Part shown: in pieces, positions 1-13,439 of the stretch
Layout: each line of letters starts with the position of its first letter
Position numbering within the stretch: the stretch's first letter is position 1
NCBI GenBank assembly: GCA_000729835.1
Contig: JFHB01000033.1
Span: 62,001-126,000 of the forward strand
DNA from: Atkinsonella hypoxylon
Taxonomy: Eukaryota; Ascomycota; Sordariomycetes; Hypocreales; Clavicipitaceae
Direction of reading: 5' to 3'
Length of the DNA: 64,000 bases
Program-made: the position numbers and the translations under genes
The notes under the pieces: model-generated
Databases searched by the model: none
Told to the model about the DNA's origin: nothing
Seen by the model: only the letters and a program-made list of their open reading frames with translations

Positions 1-1300
1 GGCCATGGTGTTCCCATAACATGACCATCCTTTTGTTTCAGTTGTTTTGGATTTTTTGAAGGATCTGAATTGGGTGATATGTCGGGTCGGATCAGCTGTT
101 GACTCCTCGACAAATACGATCAACTTTTGTCATTTGATTTCGTCCATGATGACTTGATAGATTAGTCCATGGTTTTGGCAAATGTCCTCATGCTGGCCGC
201 TGTGCTCGCAACGCTCGTACATGGGTCGCAGTATCGCCACAAGTGTCCGAATCCGTAGCTAAATAAGATACCGAGATGCATGCCAGCGAAAGGTACACGC
301 AGCTATCGTGCGGGAATGCGTCGAGGATATGAAGCCATCTTTGGCGCTGGTCGTTGAATCATCTTTGCCCAGGGGTGATTACTGGGTTGTTGCCGTTCGC
401 GGCAGGCAGCTGAATTGGTCAAAGCGTTAGTACAACGTCAAGCATTGCTGATTTGCGACTGCTTGTGAGACGATTCATGCCAACATACAACAAATATCGT
501 CACCCCTGAGGTATCTTCAGTCAGTCATTTGGTGACATTGGGTGGCTTTTGACCTGTGATATACTAACCAGTATTGTTTGCTGACAATTGTGGGTGGGCA
601 CCTTCGTTCCGTCTCGATGTATTTGGAGCACCATGATTCCACCAAATGGTAATGATGCTGGCAGCTCAATTCTTTCTGCAAGGGCAATAAGTCAGGAACT
701 CAAGAGAACAAGGTATGCGTAAGTCTCGTAAGATAACTGACATAAATGTAGTTGCACATGTTGGCGATTTAATTTAATGGTCGTCCAGAATATTGTGAAA
801 AGCTTTGAACACGACGATCAAAAACCGACTGGCGTCGATGTCCAGTAATGACACGACTCCTTCCTTGTATTAAAGTGTAGAGTATATCTGAGACACGTAT
901 AATAAAATGCGTGACGAGTAGACAATGAACTAGTTAGGAGACATAGATTGACTGCACGTAATGTAATATGATATGGAGTCGCGACTAGAGGAGGGACAAA
1001 GATATCTGACAGACCATGCAGGCCACTCCAGAGGCTCTCGTGGGAGGGATAGCGTGAATATATGTTGTTCTCATGCATTTCTGCCTCACTGGACCTGGAC
1101 CTGGACCTGGTCGAGATGGAGATACGTACCGTATGATACAAGGACTGGGTCCAACGGTATCCGCTTTACCGTATGGCGGCCCCCTAGATAGGTGGCATAC
1201 CAGCCATAATTATTATGAGTTTGCCAGAAGACTTCTTGTATGAGGGTTACTAAAACGTGCCAGGGTGGACAAACATGGATCGAGAAGTCGACACCACCAA

Positions 1301-1329
1301 GCCAGGGAGGGGGTGCGCCCCTCCCAGGC
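1301..1329. repeat. GC-rich imperfect hairpin
   Basis: The arm GCCAGGGAGGGG is followed by a 5-base spacer and then an arm that is its reverse complement with one mismatch (CCCCTCCCAGGC). It lies in non-coding sequence. It could fold as a stem-loop; I assign no function. Confidence 0.5.
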
Positions 1330-1562
1330 AGGGGAGAACCACCATATCCCCATCCCCAGCAGCGGCTTGCTAGGAGTGGGGTGGGGTGGGGGTGAGGGGG
1401 GGTGTAGCTGCCTTGGTGCTCAGGTGCTGGCAGGAGCAAGTACCCAATGCAGCCAGCGCAGCCTCTCACCTGGCGCAAGTATCACCTCCCCCCCCCAGTA
1501 CCCCGTTAAAACGATTCGCTCAAGCGAGAGTCTGTATCTTTATACGCGAACTGTCAACAAGC

Positions 1563-1594
1563 CTAGGCCTGGGCCCAGACCCAGGTCCTAGACC
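1563..1594. repeat. Imperfect inverted repeat
   Basis: CTAGGCCTGGG faces CCCAGGTCCTAG; the arms are complementary apart from one extra base. The sequence is non-coding and a role is unknown. Confidence 0.45.
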
Positions 1595-4500
1595 TAAGCA
1601 CAAGCGAGAGCCGGTTCCTTCAAGTCCAACATTGGCCAGCGAACTGCTCCAGCACTCCAGAACCCAGCTCGAGGCAGGCAGAATCATCAATGATGTCTTG
1701 TCTTCTGTTCGCGCGTCTTCCATCACAAGCAGCTCCTCTGCCGACCATACCAAGAGCCGTCGTGGACGTCAAATCAGACATGGTCCAAGGCCCGGCTCGT
1801 ACGACCTGGAAAGAGTGCATGACTCTCAGCTCGAATATTCTACTCGGGCATCTACATGTTACGTTTCGCAAAGGACGAGTTTATCATCAGCTTCTTGAGA
1901 CGGACCGGACCTACCAGAGCGGCGGCCAAGGCATGCATGATGTACTGCGCGAGATGCAAGTGCCAATCGCCTAATTATGCCCTTTGCCCCTTTGTCCTCT
2001 CTGCGATGGTCAAGCGTCCAAACTCTCTCTATGCACCGGGACCTGGACTCTATTTGCTCGGTTCGCAGTGACACCAGACACAGTTGTACTCTCCCATAGA
2101 GGCGGCCTTGTAATAGAGATAGATGGTGCTCCGTGTTACTCCGTATTACAGACGCAGATTGATGACTTGAAACTCTCATGCAGGACAGCATGGGGTTGCG
2201 GAGATCCGACGGCCCAACGGCCTGCCACAAATTCAGTCAGGGATTGGGATGCTTTGGCGAAGTACATGCAATCAGCCCTTGCCTTCAATGTTTCTTCAAT
2301 GTTCCCTTTTGCCAGCACATATCATATAATAGTACAAAGCCTGCCCTGGCAACCTCCATGTCATCAGGTCTGGTGATAATATTAGGTTAGGCAAGCAAGC
2401 TATGAGAGCTCAGCAGCCTACGGAGTACGGAGTACTATTAGTGCCTACCGACTACGAAACACCTAGCATCGAGACTCCAGCTGCAAAGGGACTGACGAAA
2501 GAGAACCAAGATGCAGAATCAAAGGTGGGAAACGCTTCCAGTGTCCTTTTTGCTTTGCAAGCCGTTCGTGCCCAAATCACATCGTTTTTGGTGGTCGTCG
2601 GGAACATGCCAGCTCAGCTCAATCGATGCAAAAAAAACCGTCACACCTTCCCGCACCACGCGGAAGGGCTTCGTGTCAAGGTTGCCCAATTGACACCTCC
2701 TCTTTCTTTTCTCCTTTCTTACTTCTGCTCTTTACTGGGCGCATCTCATCAAAGCGATAAGTTTACTCAAGCATGCAGGGCTTTCCAGTCGCCATACCTA
2801 CGAGCTTCTAGCTCAGGCTTCTCACTCAGCACTGCAGCAGCACCTTTTGCACCAAGATGGACGATGCAATACGTGCCCAATTCAACGACGCTCCTTGTGT
2901 CTCGTGAACGGCATTGGCAACAAATCTCTGCTTTATGATCGATCTGCTTCTGTAAATGCAGGCCGTGAGCGTGTCACGTCTTGGCTGTCTCAAGTCAATA
3001 CCTGCGGCCTAGGTGAGTGGAAAGCTCAGCCCGGTTTCTCATCGGATTACAACAAGTCGAATCCGCGCGTTCTCTGTCCGTGCTATACTCCTACTCCTTG
3101 TTACCCGGCAGGTGTTGCCTCCCAAACAAGAGACGCTGCCAAATCCCTCTCAATATTGGTTGGCCGAGTACAGTCCACAGCTATCGATGTAGAGAGTTGA
3201 TCGGCAGGAAATGGCGAATGGCGTCACTCGTCTGCCATTCCGTGCTTGTCATGTTCAGCCTTGGTCACTTCACCCAACATATATCACGTCTTTCACATGT
3301 CAGATGGGCACGGACTAGTGCTGGAACATCAACTTAAAGTCAGCGTCAGGTTTTTCCATAAAACTTTGTGTGTCCCATAAACGGAACGATGGGAGCCCAA
3401 CTTAGCGACATTGATCTGTTGTGTCCACAGTATGCTTTGATGTGATTTGCCCTGATGCCTGGAGGGAGGTAGGGCTGTCATGTTGCACATGAATCTCAGA
3501 ACATTGCACTCTGTAACTAGTTTCTTGTAGTTTCTATTCTACTTTCGCACAGCAAGCAACGAAACCCAAAACGGACGATGTATCTCTGCAAATATGTTTC
3601 TTGCAGAGGTACTTGTTGCAATTCCCCCTTTCTGGCTAACACCAGCGCACGCAACTCAACACAACCACATTCCTACCAACGACAGCAGACCACATCTAGC
3701 TAACATTAGAACTTGAGAGACGCTACCTGTAGCACAAAGACTCTTCCTTAGCAGTTCTAGACTATTAGCGTCTTACGGGCATTATCTGCGTTATAGGTGG
3801 CAAAATTACAACCTATAAACCCCTGTAACTAACAGGTAGTTGCGCAAGTTTGAGGAGTGTACGGAATAGCTCTGCGTATTCCGTATTCCGTAGAAACTAG
3901 TATCAATGTCACGGCTCCACCTTCCGGTTTAGGTCTAGTATCCGCTGTGCGTACATGCACTCGGTCTCGCACTCGTCTCACACTCCGTCCACTCATCTTG
4001 ACTGCTGCGTTTCCTGTTGACAGTCACGGAGTCATAGGCTCCTCACGAGACACGTCCAAAATTGTCACTAAGCTTTGGTAAGAGTACTATGATTTAATTT
4101 TAGGCTATTATGTGAAACTGAAAAAAAGTGTCTCCAGGATGCGGGTTGGCGCGCGATGGGTACGCATTATTAGCCTTGGGTTGCGCGTCATATGTGAAGG
4201 TTCGGCGCTATTCGTAGGGAATTGCAACCTCGGTTTTCTGCTTCAGTGCAGTCCTTTTCCCACTCGGCAGTTGTCTGTCGGGAGCAGGATCCATCCCATC
4301 CATTGCCAAGGCTCAGCTGCCCTCGCAATTGAAGCCTTCGCTGTTGTGTGTGTTTGGTTTCCCCTGCGTTGGTTTGCCCGAATGGTGTGCGGGCGAGAGG
4401 CGTCTTTACGTCATGTCTGCTTTTGCTGCCATGTCTGGACGACTTTCCTGAAGGAGGTACTATGCCGGCGGAATATCAGCGGAGTGGAATCGAGGCCCTT

Positions 4501-7238
4501 CCTGACTCAAGGGGACGACGCCCTCGCAACACCCTACTGTAATGCTCTCGCCTCTATTCCGTACCACAAAAGAAGAGGCATTAAAGCGTACTGTTAAGAC
4601 AAAAGCTACCATCAAGCGCCAAACTGGATCTCGGAGATGCCTTTTCAGTTCATCATCAATCATAGGATGTCCTAAAACTATTGCAGCATTCTTAATAAGG
4701 TTTAGTGACAATTAATTTTAGGCATGTCTTGTGAGAGCCTGTGAGCCCATCTGTCACCAGAAACCAGCTTGGCGCGTGTAGGTAGCTCGCCATATTTGCT
4801 TGTAAGCCACCAATACGATAGCTGAGAGGGTACTTGGATTTACACATTAATCTTGAGTGATAAGTAACCACTGACTATCTCATGTACGAAGGGCTACCGG
4901 GAGATGCACTCAAGTAAACCTCTGCTTTTCAGTGCCTCCTTGTACAGCCCTGGAAAAGAGGTCGCAACATGTCCGTCGTCTCATGGCTGTCCAAGCAATG
5001 GCACTACCCGTCAGCGTGCAACGAGCTGATGGGTGAGAACGAGAATGAACGAGAATGACGGATTGTGATGCCACTGTGCTTGTTCAATTTGGCATGCCGA
5101 AGGTGGAGATGGTCGTGACGAACTGCAGCATGCGAGGAAGTGCAGGTTGCAAATGCCGCGAAGAGGGTCCAAAAAAGAAGATGGAAATAAAAATAAAAAT
5201 AAAAATAACAGGCACACCCTATCAAGAGTGTACCCAAGCGAGCGAAAGTCATTCTCAAGAAAGTCGAAATGGAGACGTCTGCTTGTTGCCGTAACCCAAG
5301 GAAGTGCATTTGAACTGGAACCGCAACGGCTGCTTCGTGCCGAGCCGAGCCGACGGCCTACGGTTCGTGCTGCCATTCCATCTCTAATAGTTAGTTTCCC
5401 TTCTCAAGGAGTCTTTTTCTTATTCACACATTCAAACAAAAAATGGCACAGTTTAATATTGCATGTGAGCGCTCCGCATGGCTTGCCGAGAAGCCTAGGG
5501 TGGCTAATGCACGAGAAGAAAGATTCAGAAGCCCTTCAAGGGGTTCTGCCACACCATGCCCGGGCCACGAAGACATGAACCGACGTTCGATTGAGGAAGC
5601 CGACGTTTTCTCCCCCTCTCTTTGAAAAAAAGGAAACCAAAAAAAAAAAAAAAAAACCCCATTGGTCTCGGCTCCTCGGCGTTCAGCCTACGTTTGGCGA
5701 CTCGGGAATCTGGCGGCTGACCATTGACAGACAGGCCGGGGTACGAAAAATTTGCCCATGTTGCTTCAAACCGGCGGGAATGGCTTAGCGCGACAAGCGA
5801 AATCCGGCCGAGTCTACCCAAGGCCTTGTTCTTTTGTTCCTGAGCTGCGTTGAACCGAGCCGATGTGCATTTATGTTCTCATGGCACGGTATGACCGTGG
5901 TCGCCGCAGCAGAGTCCCTCACTTGAACGTGGGAAACGAGTCGAAGAGGATCCCTCGCAATGATACTAGGCCGAAGCCAGAATGATGGCTGGACCGTCCG
6001 ACAGGCAAGGACTTGTACGGAGCACAGCACCCTCCTGTCGTCTCTCGTTCTGCGCAGCGGACCTTGATGATTCCCAGGCCAAGCCGGGCTTGCGAAAGAC
6101 ACGCAGAGAGCATACCGCGAACGCATTTCTTTTTTTTTTTTCCCAAGCAGTGCCGAGGACGGACTCACCACATCAAGCCTGACATGAACCGAGCTAACAG
6201 AAATCAGGCAGGAGCGAAAACTCAACCACATAGTCGGCAAGGTCACTGGAACCGAGACAACTCACGAGATCGCGCCGGTTCAGGAAACTCAAATCATGCG
6301 ACGCCGGAAGAAAAACGAGCGTTAATAGCCTGCGCTACACGACTTGAATCTACCCCCAGCGTTGACCCCTTGTCTAGGGAAGGGAATCATCCTCGCCCAA
6401 AACCTTCTTGAGGGGGTTTTCCCGCCGAGACGATGGAATATTCCCGCAATGCTTCCAGCTTGGACGCCCCAGGTTTTCGTAACAGCCTTATCGGCGAAAT
6501 CTGCGTGCAGTCTGGACAAGCATACCGTAGAATTTGCCACGACTCGATTCGGACACCTGGGGTACGACGGTCCTGTTTGGACCAGTGTTGTAACTACCGC
6601 GGCCTGTCTCCTTGATTCTTAACCCACTTGGTATAAACGACGCCCTGACTTGGACAACAAACAGTATTGCCTATAAATGCCGTGGCGTCAAAAAACCATG
6701 CTCACTGCTGAATATTCTTCCTCAGCTGCGTCACACCTCACTTGCGTCACCCTACACGAGGAACACTGCGACAGCGCTGTCCGAGCGATGACGCCATATG
6801 GAACATGGAACATGCGTGGAAACAAACGTCCGATTCTCCCGAATGAAGCCCGTTCCGGTGGAACAGGCATGGAAACACGCACGGGCAGCTTTAATCTTCT
6901 GCAGTCTGGACAATCGCCACGTCGTGAAATAAGGAGTACACGTAGTGGAAGTAACATTTCATTTTGGAAATTACGGGAAAGCCTTGGATTATTCGTAACC
7001 CTATTATTTTCGAGTTGCATGTTAACATGGTCTTGACAACAAATGGCATATCGTGAGCTTGCATCTTCTACTCTGTTGTGGTCCTGCATTGCGCGTGCCG
7101 CCGAGACAACTCAGCCGCGAAGATGACCTTTTTTTTTAAAAAAAAAAAAAAACCATGTTCAAGGAAAAGAAAAAAAAGAAAAAGAAAAAAGCAACAAAAG
7201 AAACCTTTGACATTCGTTGAAAACTCCATCTCACCGTG

Positions 7239-8817
7239 TCAATGATCCAGAAAAGCCTCAATCTCGTCCCGCAACTCAGCAAGATGCTTTCCGAGGCTTT
7301 CTTCCTTCGTCTTGACCGCACGGTAAGAGACGTCCACGACATCCGAGAACATGGACTTGTTGTTCCCGCACTCTTCCATGCTCGTTTTGTGACTGGGGCC
7401 GTTACCGAGGGCAGCAGGATCTAGGGCCGCGGTGGCGTTGCGAAGACGAGCGAGAAACTCCTCCGCTAGCTGAATGGTCAGGGACATCTGGAGCGACGGA
7501 GATGGATCCACGGCGAACGAACCGACTTGCACATCCGGAAGTCTCCAGAAGCGGAAAGCTGCCTCGGCGTCGGCCTGCGAGAGCTCCATACGGACAAGAC
7601 TGAATACCTTCTGGTACATGTCAAGGAGACGTACATACGTTGAGAGAACAAACATAGAGTTTCCTGGGTCGGAGTTGTCCATTCGAGTTGCCGCAGATCT
7701 CTTTTCACCACACAGACGATCCAATACATCTGCTACCCGTCGCGTGAGCTTAAACATCTCGTCAATCGGGAATCCTTGGTTGGAAAATGAGTCATCGCCC
7801 GGTCTGCCGTACCCTTGTGCACTGCTGGACGCTGTTACCGGCTGCGGCAATACAGCCGCGAGATCCAGGAGACGCGAGTTGATTTCAGATAGTTGCGCCA
7901 TCCAGTGAATGTTGGAAGAGGTCTCCTTACTTGCTGGTGCGTGCGCAACGTGACGCAATGCGATCTGGCGAGGTCTACTACGAAACCGAGATCTTCGACG
8001 CTTGTCAGCTAAGCTTTGGCCTTGCTCACTGTTTCTGGGCCCAACAGCGGGTATGACGGAGGGGAACTGGTTTGTCTCCGTCGAAGGGGCCGGAGGCAGA
8101 GCTGCTTGACTTGCTGGATGGAAAGCCTCTGTAGCTTGGTTCAAAGGTTGCTCCCAGGGTTCCGGAAAAGAAGGGACCGATTGGAATCCTTCGGCGGCAC
8201 CAGTCACGGGTCCTTGTGCTATAGGCGCATGCGCAGGCGGCGAGAAGAAACCCAGTTGCTCAAATTGTGCAAAGTCAAAGTCTGTCGGATCAAGGGATGC
8301 TTCTACGGTGCCAACACACTGCTCGTCTAGCCTACCGTCCTCTGATCCGGCAAGAATTGGAAGTCCTATACGTGGTGCCGCGATAGTCAGCATCTGGAAT
8401 CCAACATACCAACTAGCTGGATGGCTTAAACAAGACGCAGGCGTGCCTAGAACACAAACCTTGTTCTCCAATTATGAGGTTCAACTCAGTGGTTCTTCGT
8501 CTTTTTGGTGAGCGCCTACCAACCGGAGGCTTACTTCCACCTATGGGTTTCTGAGATACTTGTGCTTGAGAATGCGGCTGGCTTTGGGGGTTCTGTTGGG
8601 CCTGAGAAGGGTGCCTGTTTTGTTGTCGTTGATGATGGTGTTGAAGTTGATGTTGCTGCTGCTTCTTATATCGAAGGGAAGGACTAGACTTGCACTCCGT
8701 TTGAAGTCGAATACAGCGCTCACAGGCTCCGTCACCGACACGTTTGCAGCTCAACTTTTGGGAGTGACAACGGTCGCAGGCTTTCCTGATAGTACTATCG
8801 GCCATGGTAAGAGCCAT
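7239..8817 (-). CDS. Zn2Cys6 transcription factor, AflR type
   Basis: This is a nuclear sequence-specific transcription regulator of about 486 residues. Exon 1 is 8817-8460. The intron 8459-8342 (GTTTGT...TCAG, phase 1) joins exon 2, 8341-7239. The zinc binuclear cluster begins near residue 14 (CDRCHSQKLSCKR, then CERCIRLQTEC) and has all six cysteines. It is followed by a His/Gln-rich linker and a basic patch (PKRRR) that may be a nuclear signal. The C-terminal half carries the LSEINSRLLDLA stretch seen in AflR-like regulators of secondary metabolism. An in-frame Met at residue 5 is an alternative start. No biosynthetic core gene lies nearby, so the target is unknown. An acceptor at 8391 (CCAG) was considered but breaks the frame. 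Confidence 0.88.
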
Positions 8818-10584
8818 ATTTTCGGGGAAAGGAGAGGTTGGCGAAAGACATGTGGAGGGGTTTAAGAAGATGATGCCGAAGAGTGACGCCCATCAGGACC
8901 ATCCGCCGCTTCAACTTTTTTTCCTACATCACCTTCGGGACTTGAGACAGTTTTCGGCGAAATAATTGGTTACCGAGCAGGTGTTTGGGGAAACGCAAAA
9001 CCACGGCGGCTCCTAGCCCTGACTGATTGACCCAGCCCCCGTTTTGCTATTTCGATCGCAACCATGGAGCTCAGCTTCCATGCTCCTTCCCTCCACCTGT
9101 GGCACAAGCTTGAACCCGACGATCTGGATGACATGAGACACAAACGGCGGATCTCTCCTTTTTCGGGAACGGTATTTTCTGGGGCTAGGGCAAACCGGAT
9201 CATCCATGTGAAGAGCCTATCCAGCTCCTTGGCTCTAAACAATATGTGTGTTTCAACTTTCAAGGGGTTTCGTATGTCGGTCCTACAAGCAAGCTACCGC
9301 GTCCCGAATGCTCTTTGTAAGCGTACCGATCCCGCTCGTTCGGCGTGTTGATGAATGCCGAATGAGAAGTTCGGATGAAAAATGGCCAACTCGAGCAATG
9401 TTTGATACAATGACCGGGACCAGATGCACGACCGCAGAACCACACGAGGATGAAGTTCACAAAAGAGCGTGTAACGTAGCGCAGAACTCTTGTTCAATTA
9501 TCCTAGCCGTCGACGTGTTTAGACTGTACACTTCCTCCTGCCTTCTATTGTATTGTAATCTGACGAGCCATATTTAGACGTAGCATTCGTTGCGTGGCGT
9601 TTTCTGAGACCTCTTGACGTGGCGATTGAGAATTCAATCATCGCCGAGTGATATTTGTGCTACTCCTTGATAAGTAGCCATCCCACTTTTGGCGGACAGG
9701 AATTATGTTGCCGCAGATGATTAATCCCTACAGAATAATGCTACCACCATCTGCGGGCATTCATGAACATGGATGTTTCAGGAACGCAAAGCCTCATATG
9801 CTTGACGGGCGCAACGAATGGCTGTGGGTATAATTGCCGGCCCAATAGATGTTCTGGCTGCCCCGGTTTCAAGAAGCGCGGGTAAAAGACATGAAGGGCC
9901 CTTGGACATATTCAGACGGCATCATAATTTAAGAAAATACGAGAATGAGATGAGCGACAGACGAAGAAGTTCATGCAAGGGGGGAACCCATCGGGTGGCG
10001 TTCGAGAGACGACGGTGAGCGCTGTCAACATAAAACCGCAAGTGTGCGATTGAAGCGTTTCTGGTACGTCAAGAATGACTTCCGTCGTCGAAAAACCCTT
10101 CATCTTTCTGTGTTGATCCCAGCACACGACGCTCATCTTTCCGGGCCGACATCTTATGGGTTGAGCAAGCGAGCGGCGGTGAATTGTTAGCCGAGGCGCT
10201 GAAAACGCGGGTCGGCAGCCAAAAATTCGAATGCAAAGGAGGCGGTGAGAATGTAGGTATCCGCAAGCTGGTGCAACGCGGACGGCAGAAGCTCGTGTAC
10301 GATTTCACCAGGGCTGTAATCAGCCATGTTGTGATGTTGCATTGGTTTCCGTCTCGTGCAAATCTCCAGCATGTAGAAAGCTCAATGTGTTCTGGCTCTG
10401 GAACTCAGGCATCAAGTCCAGGATTGCGCTCATGCTAACTATACGAGGATTATCTTCAAACTTGGAGAATCCAAAGCCCGTTAACTAGATGGTGAGAGCT
10501 TGCTTCTAACGTTACTTTTACAGAAATTGCTTTGAACTTTGTTCCTCCACGTTCGGCGACAAATGCCCAGAGAGAGACGATGTC
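8818..10584. other. Intergenic
   Basis: No supported gene. It would include the promoter of the leftward Zn2Cys6 gene and the 3' region of the secreted protein. Open frames are under 110 codons and show no family resemblance. Confidence 0.5.
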
Positions 10585-12195
10585 TTATGTTGTTGCTGGG
10601 AGGGCAGCCAGATCCGGCCACCAGTAGCGGCGTCGCCCCAAGACAATTTCATCATGTGAGCGGCAATCGGGATGCCAATAGTCCTCAGGATCACCGATAG
10701 GCCACATGACGGTGAGCAAGACTTCGTCAACGGCACACCGCTCCGGCCTCTTCCATGTCGTCCAGGCAAGCTGCTTGTTCAGCGCTTGCAATAACTCTTG
10801 GGCTTCACTCAATTGCCTGCCCCTAGTCGCTTCGTTTGTTGAACTCCTACTGACAATTTTGAGAGCTGCAAAGAGAGAGCTACAAATGTCTGTCAAGACT
10901 TTTTGAAACGCAGCATGAATAAGGTTATCTTCCAGTCTCCATGATTCTTGATGAGTATACGCAGGCAACAGGTAATGCTGCTGGCATAGTCGCAGAGCTT
11001 CAACCGACCGGTTGTTTTCTGAACTCTCCTTCGCATTGATGTCTCCGGGTTGAGCTGGCGCATTGACGTACATCTGAGTTGCAACCTCCAACTCCTTCTT
11101 GACTCTTTCGAACGTTTGTTTTGTATGAGCTAGCAAAGCCAGTCTCCGCGCGTACCTCGAAACGATCATGTCTGCAACAGCTTGCCAGTCAACAGTAAAC
11201 CTGCGTGGTTCTGTCGCGACACTCTGGAGATGCGCCTTTATTCCCCTCAACTCTTCAAGGCTTGCTGCCGTAAGTCGCGGGAGATCTGGCCGCGTCGGAT
11301 CCGTGTTTGAGATATTGATTGGAAATAAAAAGCCAGACACCATGGAGGAGAAGTCAAACCTAACTCTGTCGCCTCCTATTCCATCGTATCTTTCCGCAAC
11401 AGCCCTGGCCCATTGGAACGAGTTTGTGGCATCAGTCATTGGCTTTCTCTCTCTGGAAGTCCTAGTCTGCACGACAAGGTCCAGCCCCTTTCCGAAATCA
11501 CAGTGAATGACTTCGAAACCAATCTCCATTCGCATCAGACCGTCATATCCCCACTGTAAGAGGAGATCGCAGATCGCAGATGCTCTTTCTCTATCGTCCT
11601 TCGCAGTCTTGTTTTCACGAAGCACCAGGTCTTGAGTGTCGAGAGTACCCATAGAAGTCTTTCCAGCACTCATTCCATCAACATAGAGCAGCTTCAAATC
11701 GCGATGTGCACGATATGTGTGGAGATGTCCTCGGATATAAACGTCGTTGCTACTAGCTTCTCGACTTACAGAAGACAAGGGCCTCTGCAACTCGTGATTT
11801 GCGGATTGCAAATTGTCATGATACCATGGCGGCCGATGTATAGTTCCATTTTTAATGGAGTAGGCGAACGCTTCAGCGTGTTCAATCTCAAAGGCCAACC
11901 ACTCTAGACCTACTGGGCGGTTGGCACTTTGCGTTCCATGATATAATAGGGTACCTTTTGGCATGACGGCCGGGAAGAAGCTCAGGCCATTATGGTTGAT
12001 CGATGAACCCCACTGCCGACCAGCAGAATGGATAGCGTTGAATATATAATGGCCATTCCTTCTTGCGGTATGGTGATCTGGCACTAACGTTGTTCTTGCA
12101 TCGACAACAAAGTTGTTGACTGTGGAGCATGCCACAATCCAGAGCGTGACGACGAATAAGTAAGAATTGGGTGATAGCATCATGAAGTGAGCCAC
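10585..12195 (-). CDS. Predicted secreted protein of unknown function
   Basis: A single-exon frame of 536 residues. The N-terminus has a hydrophobic stretch (LFVVTLWIVACSTV, about residues 13-26) that fits a signal peptide or a signal anchor; Met5 and Met6 are alternative starts. Recognisable blocks are GTLLYHGTQSA, EWLAFEIEHAEAFA, HTYRAHRDLKLLYVDGMSAG, GTLDTQDLVLRE and WGYDGLMRMEIGFEVIHCDF. I recall similar blocks in uncharacterised proteins of filamentous fungi, but know no experimental function. The LYHGT segment vaguely recalls ADP-ribosyltransferase-fold proteins; that is speculation and no catalytic residue set was established. Asn-linked glycosylation sequons (NGT, NIS, NKT) occur. It ends before a 3' region with no visible signal. 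Confidence 0.75.
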   Translation of the reverse strand: MAHFMMLSPNSYLFVVTLWIVACSTVNNFVVDARTTLVPDHHTARRNGHYIFNAIHSAGRQWGSSINHNGLSFFPAVMPKGTLLYHGTQSANRPVGLEWLAFEIEHAEAFAYSIKNGTIHRPPWYHDNLQSANHELQRPLSSVSREASSNDVYIRGHLHTYRAHRDLKLLYVDGMSAGKTSMGTLDTQDLVLRENKTAKDDRERASAICDLLLQWGYDGLMRMEIGFEVIHCDFGKGLDLVVQTRTSRERKPMTDATNSFQWARAVAERYDGIGGDRVRFDFSSMVSGFLFPINISNTDPTRPDLPRLTAASLEELRGIKAHLQSVATEPRRFTVDWQAVADMIVSRYARRLALLAHTKQTFERVKKELEVATQMYVNAPAQPGDINAKESSENNRSVEALRLCQQHYLLPAYTHQESWRLEDNLIHAAFQKVLTDICSSLFAALKIVSRSSTNEATRGRQLSEAQELLQALNKQLAWTTWKRPERCAVDEVLLTVMWPIGDPEDYWHPDCRSHDEIVLGRRRYWWPDLAALPATT

Positions 12196-13439
12196 GCGTC
12201 TGGCAACATTCGGATACAGTGACTATTTGTGCTTCAGCTCACGGGTTTCAAGCGATAGAAGATGAAGTTCCAGTATCTGAGGATAGCCCAACCGAGGTCT
12301 CAAGCATGTGAGAAATGACCCCAAGCGCCAATAATACGTGTAGACAAAACCACGCCCATCGGGCCGGACCCGGAATGCCAATGCCGCTGAGGGGCATGAT
12401 GATAATGTAACTCACCAGGTTGGTCCCAGCCGATGTCCGCCGATGTCCGCCGATGTCCGGTAGTGCTTCCTGTTGTTCCTCCAGATTTTTCACGACGTTT
12501 TATGTAAGTTACTTTCTAACCCCTAGGAGTCCACCCATCCCGTTTCTAGTTAGGGGGCTTGGGTGTGAGGCGCAGGAGTTGGTGTGTAGTCATATGTTGT
12601 TTGTGATACACATTTTTGACAATTTTATAACTTGGTCAATATACTCTGCAATTTCAACAATCTACTCGAATAAGATATAAGTTTAAGAAAAGTGTGAGTT
12701 TTGATGAAAGAACGGGATTTGTTCTGGATTACTTACGACCCGACCCACGGTAGGAAGGTACCTATGGTACTTCAAGCCCATGGCTATCGACACCCGGACC
12801 GTGAATGGCGAAAGTCGCGAGTGTTTCTCAATCAGAAAGACACAATACACAGGGATCTTCAAGCGATACGTCGACAAAAAATATTGTCACCTCAACATGC
12901 AATAGCGAACTCGTTGGCAGTGCATACATATATATCTTCCTGGTGTTCCATCTCCGCCAAACTGAGGTCTGGGATTTTCGCAAAGGGCACGCGCTTCATG
13001 ATGACAGCTTGCAGCACCAGAACCGGGTGACATTCTGGTGAAGTGATCTAAGGTCATTGGAAATGGACGAGTTCAAACTCTGTGCCAGAATATATGAACA
13101 TCCGTCAGACACTGGTGGTAATCAAGCGAAAATTGGTCCAAATAGTGCCAGTACTGAAATAACTTGAGGAAAAGACAGATGCCAAAAACCCTGCCGTCTG
13201 TGTGGCAGTTGCAGACAGCTGCAGACAGTTGCGAGCAGATGTGACCTGGCAACTCGTCTTCTCTTAGCTGCCCCTGCCATTTCGGTTTCCATTGCTAGTT
13301 TTCATCGAGAGCGATTCTATTTCTTTCCATCGTCTTGTTTTAAAAGACTATGTGAAGTATTTACCGTAAAGGCTTTCTTTGTGCAGCAGTGAACGCCACC
13401 TAGGTATTTGCATGGAACAAGACCCCGCGGACTTGCGAA
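12196..13439. other. Intergenic
   Basis: No gene seen. Contains three copies of a 10-bp unit at 12431-12460. The remainder is AT-rich with scattered stop codons on both strands. Confidence 0.5.
12431..12460. repeat. 10-bp tandem repeat, three copies
   Basis: The unit CGATGTCCGC occurs three times in a row, the last ending in G. It is non-coding. Confidence 0.7.

Larger units (their letters stand above)
1..7238. other. Gene-poor left flank
   Basis: No convincing gene is seen on either strand. The open frames here are short, lack family motifs, and often overlap frames on the other strand. The stretch contains two GC-rich hairpins (listed separately), runs of A or T (5640-5656, 6128-6141, 7131-7152), and tandem CGGAGTA-like motifs near 2420. 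About 3540-4110 is AT-rich with many stops in all frames, which would fit an old decayed repeat; that is inference. Confidence 0.55.

Noticed and set aside
1386..1898. 170-codon plus-strand frame
   Set aside because: Its composition is low-complexity, the region has other overlapping frames on both strands, and no motif is seen.
2402..2938. 178-codon plus-strand frame
   Set aside because: No family resemblance; begins in CGGAGTA repeats and looks like chance.
4112..4597. 161-codon plus-strand frame
   Set aside because: Unusual Cys/Trp/Arg-rich composition without motif; probably chance.
13065..13095. GAGTTCAAACTC motif, possible T-arm
   Set aside because: No matching acceptor, D or anticodon arms; a chance palindrome.
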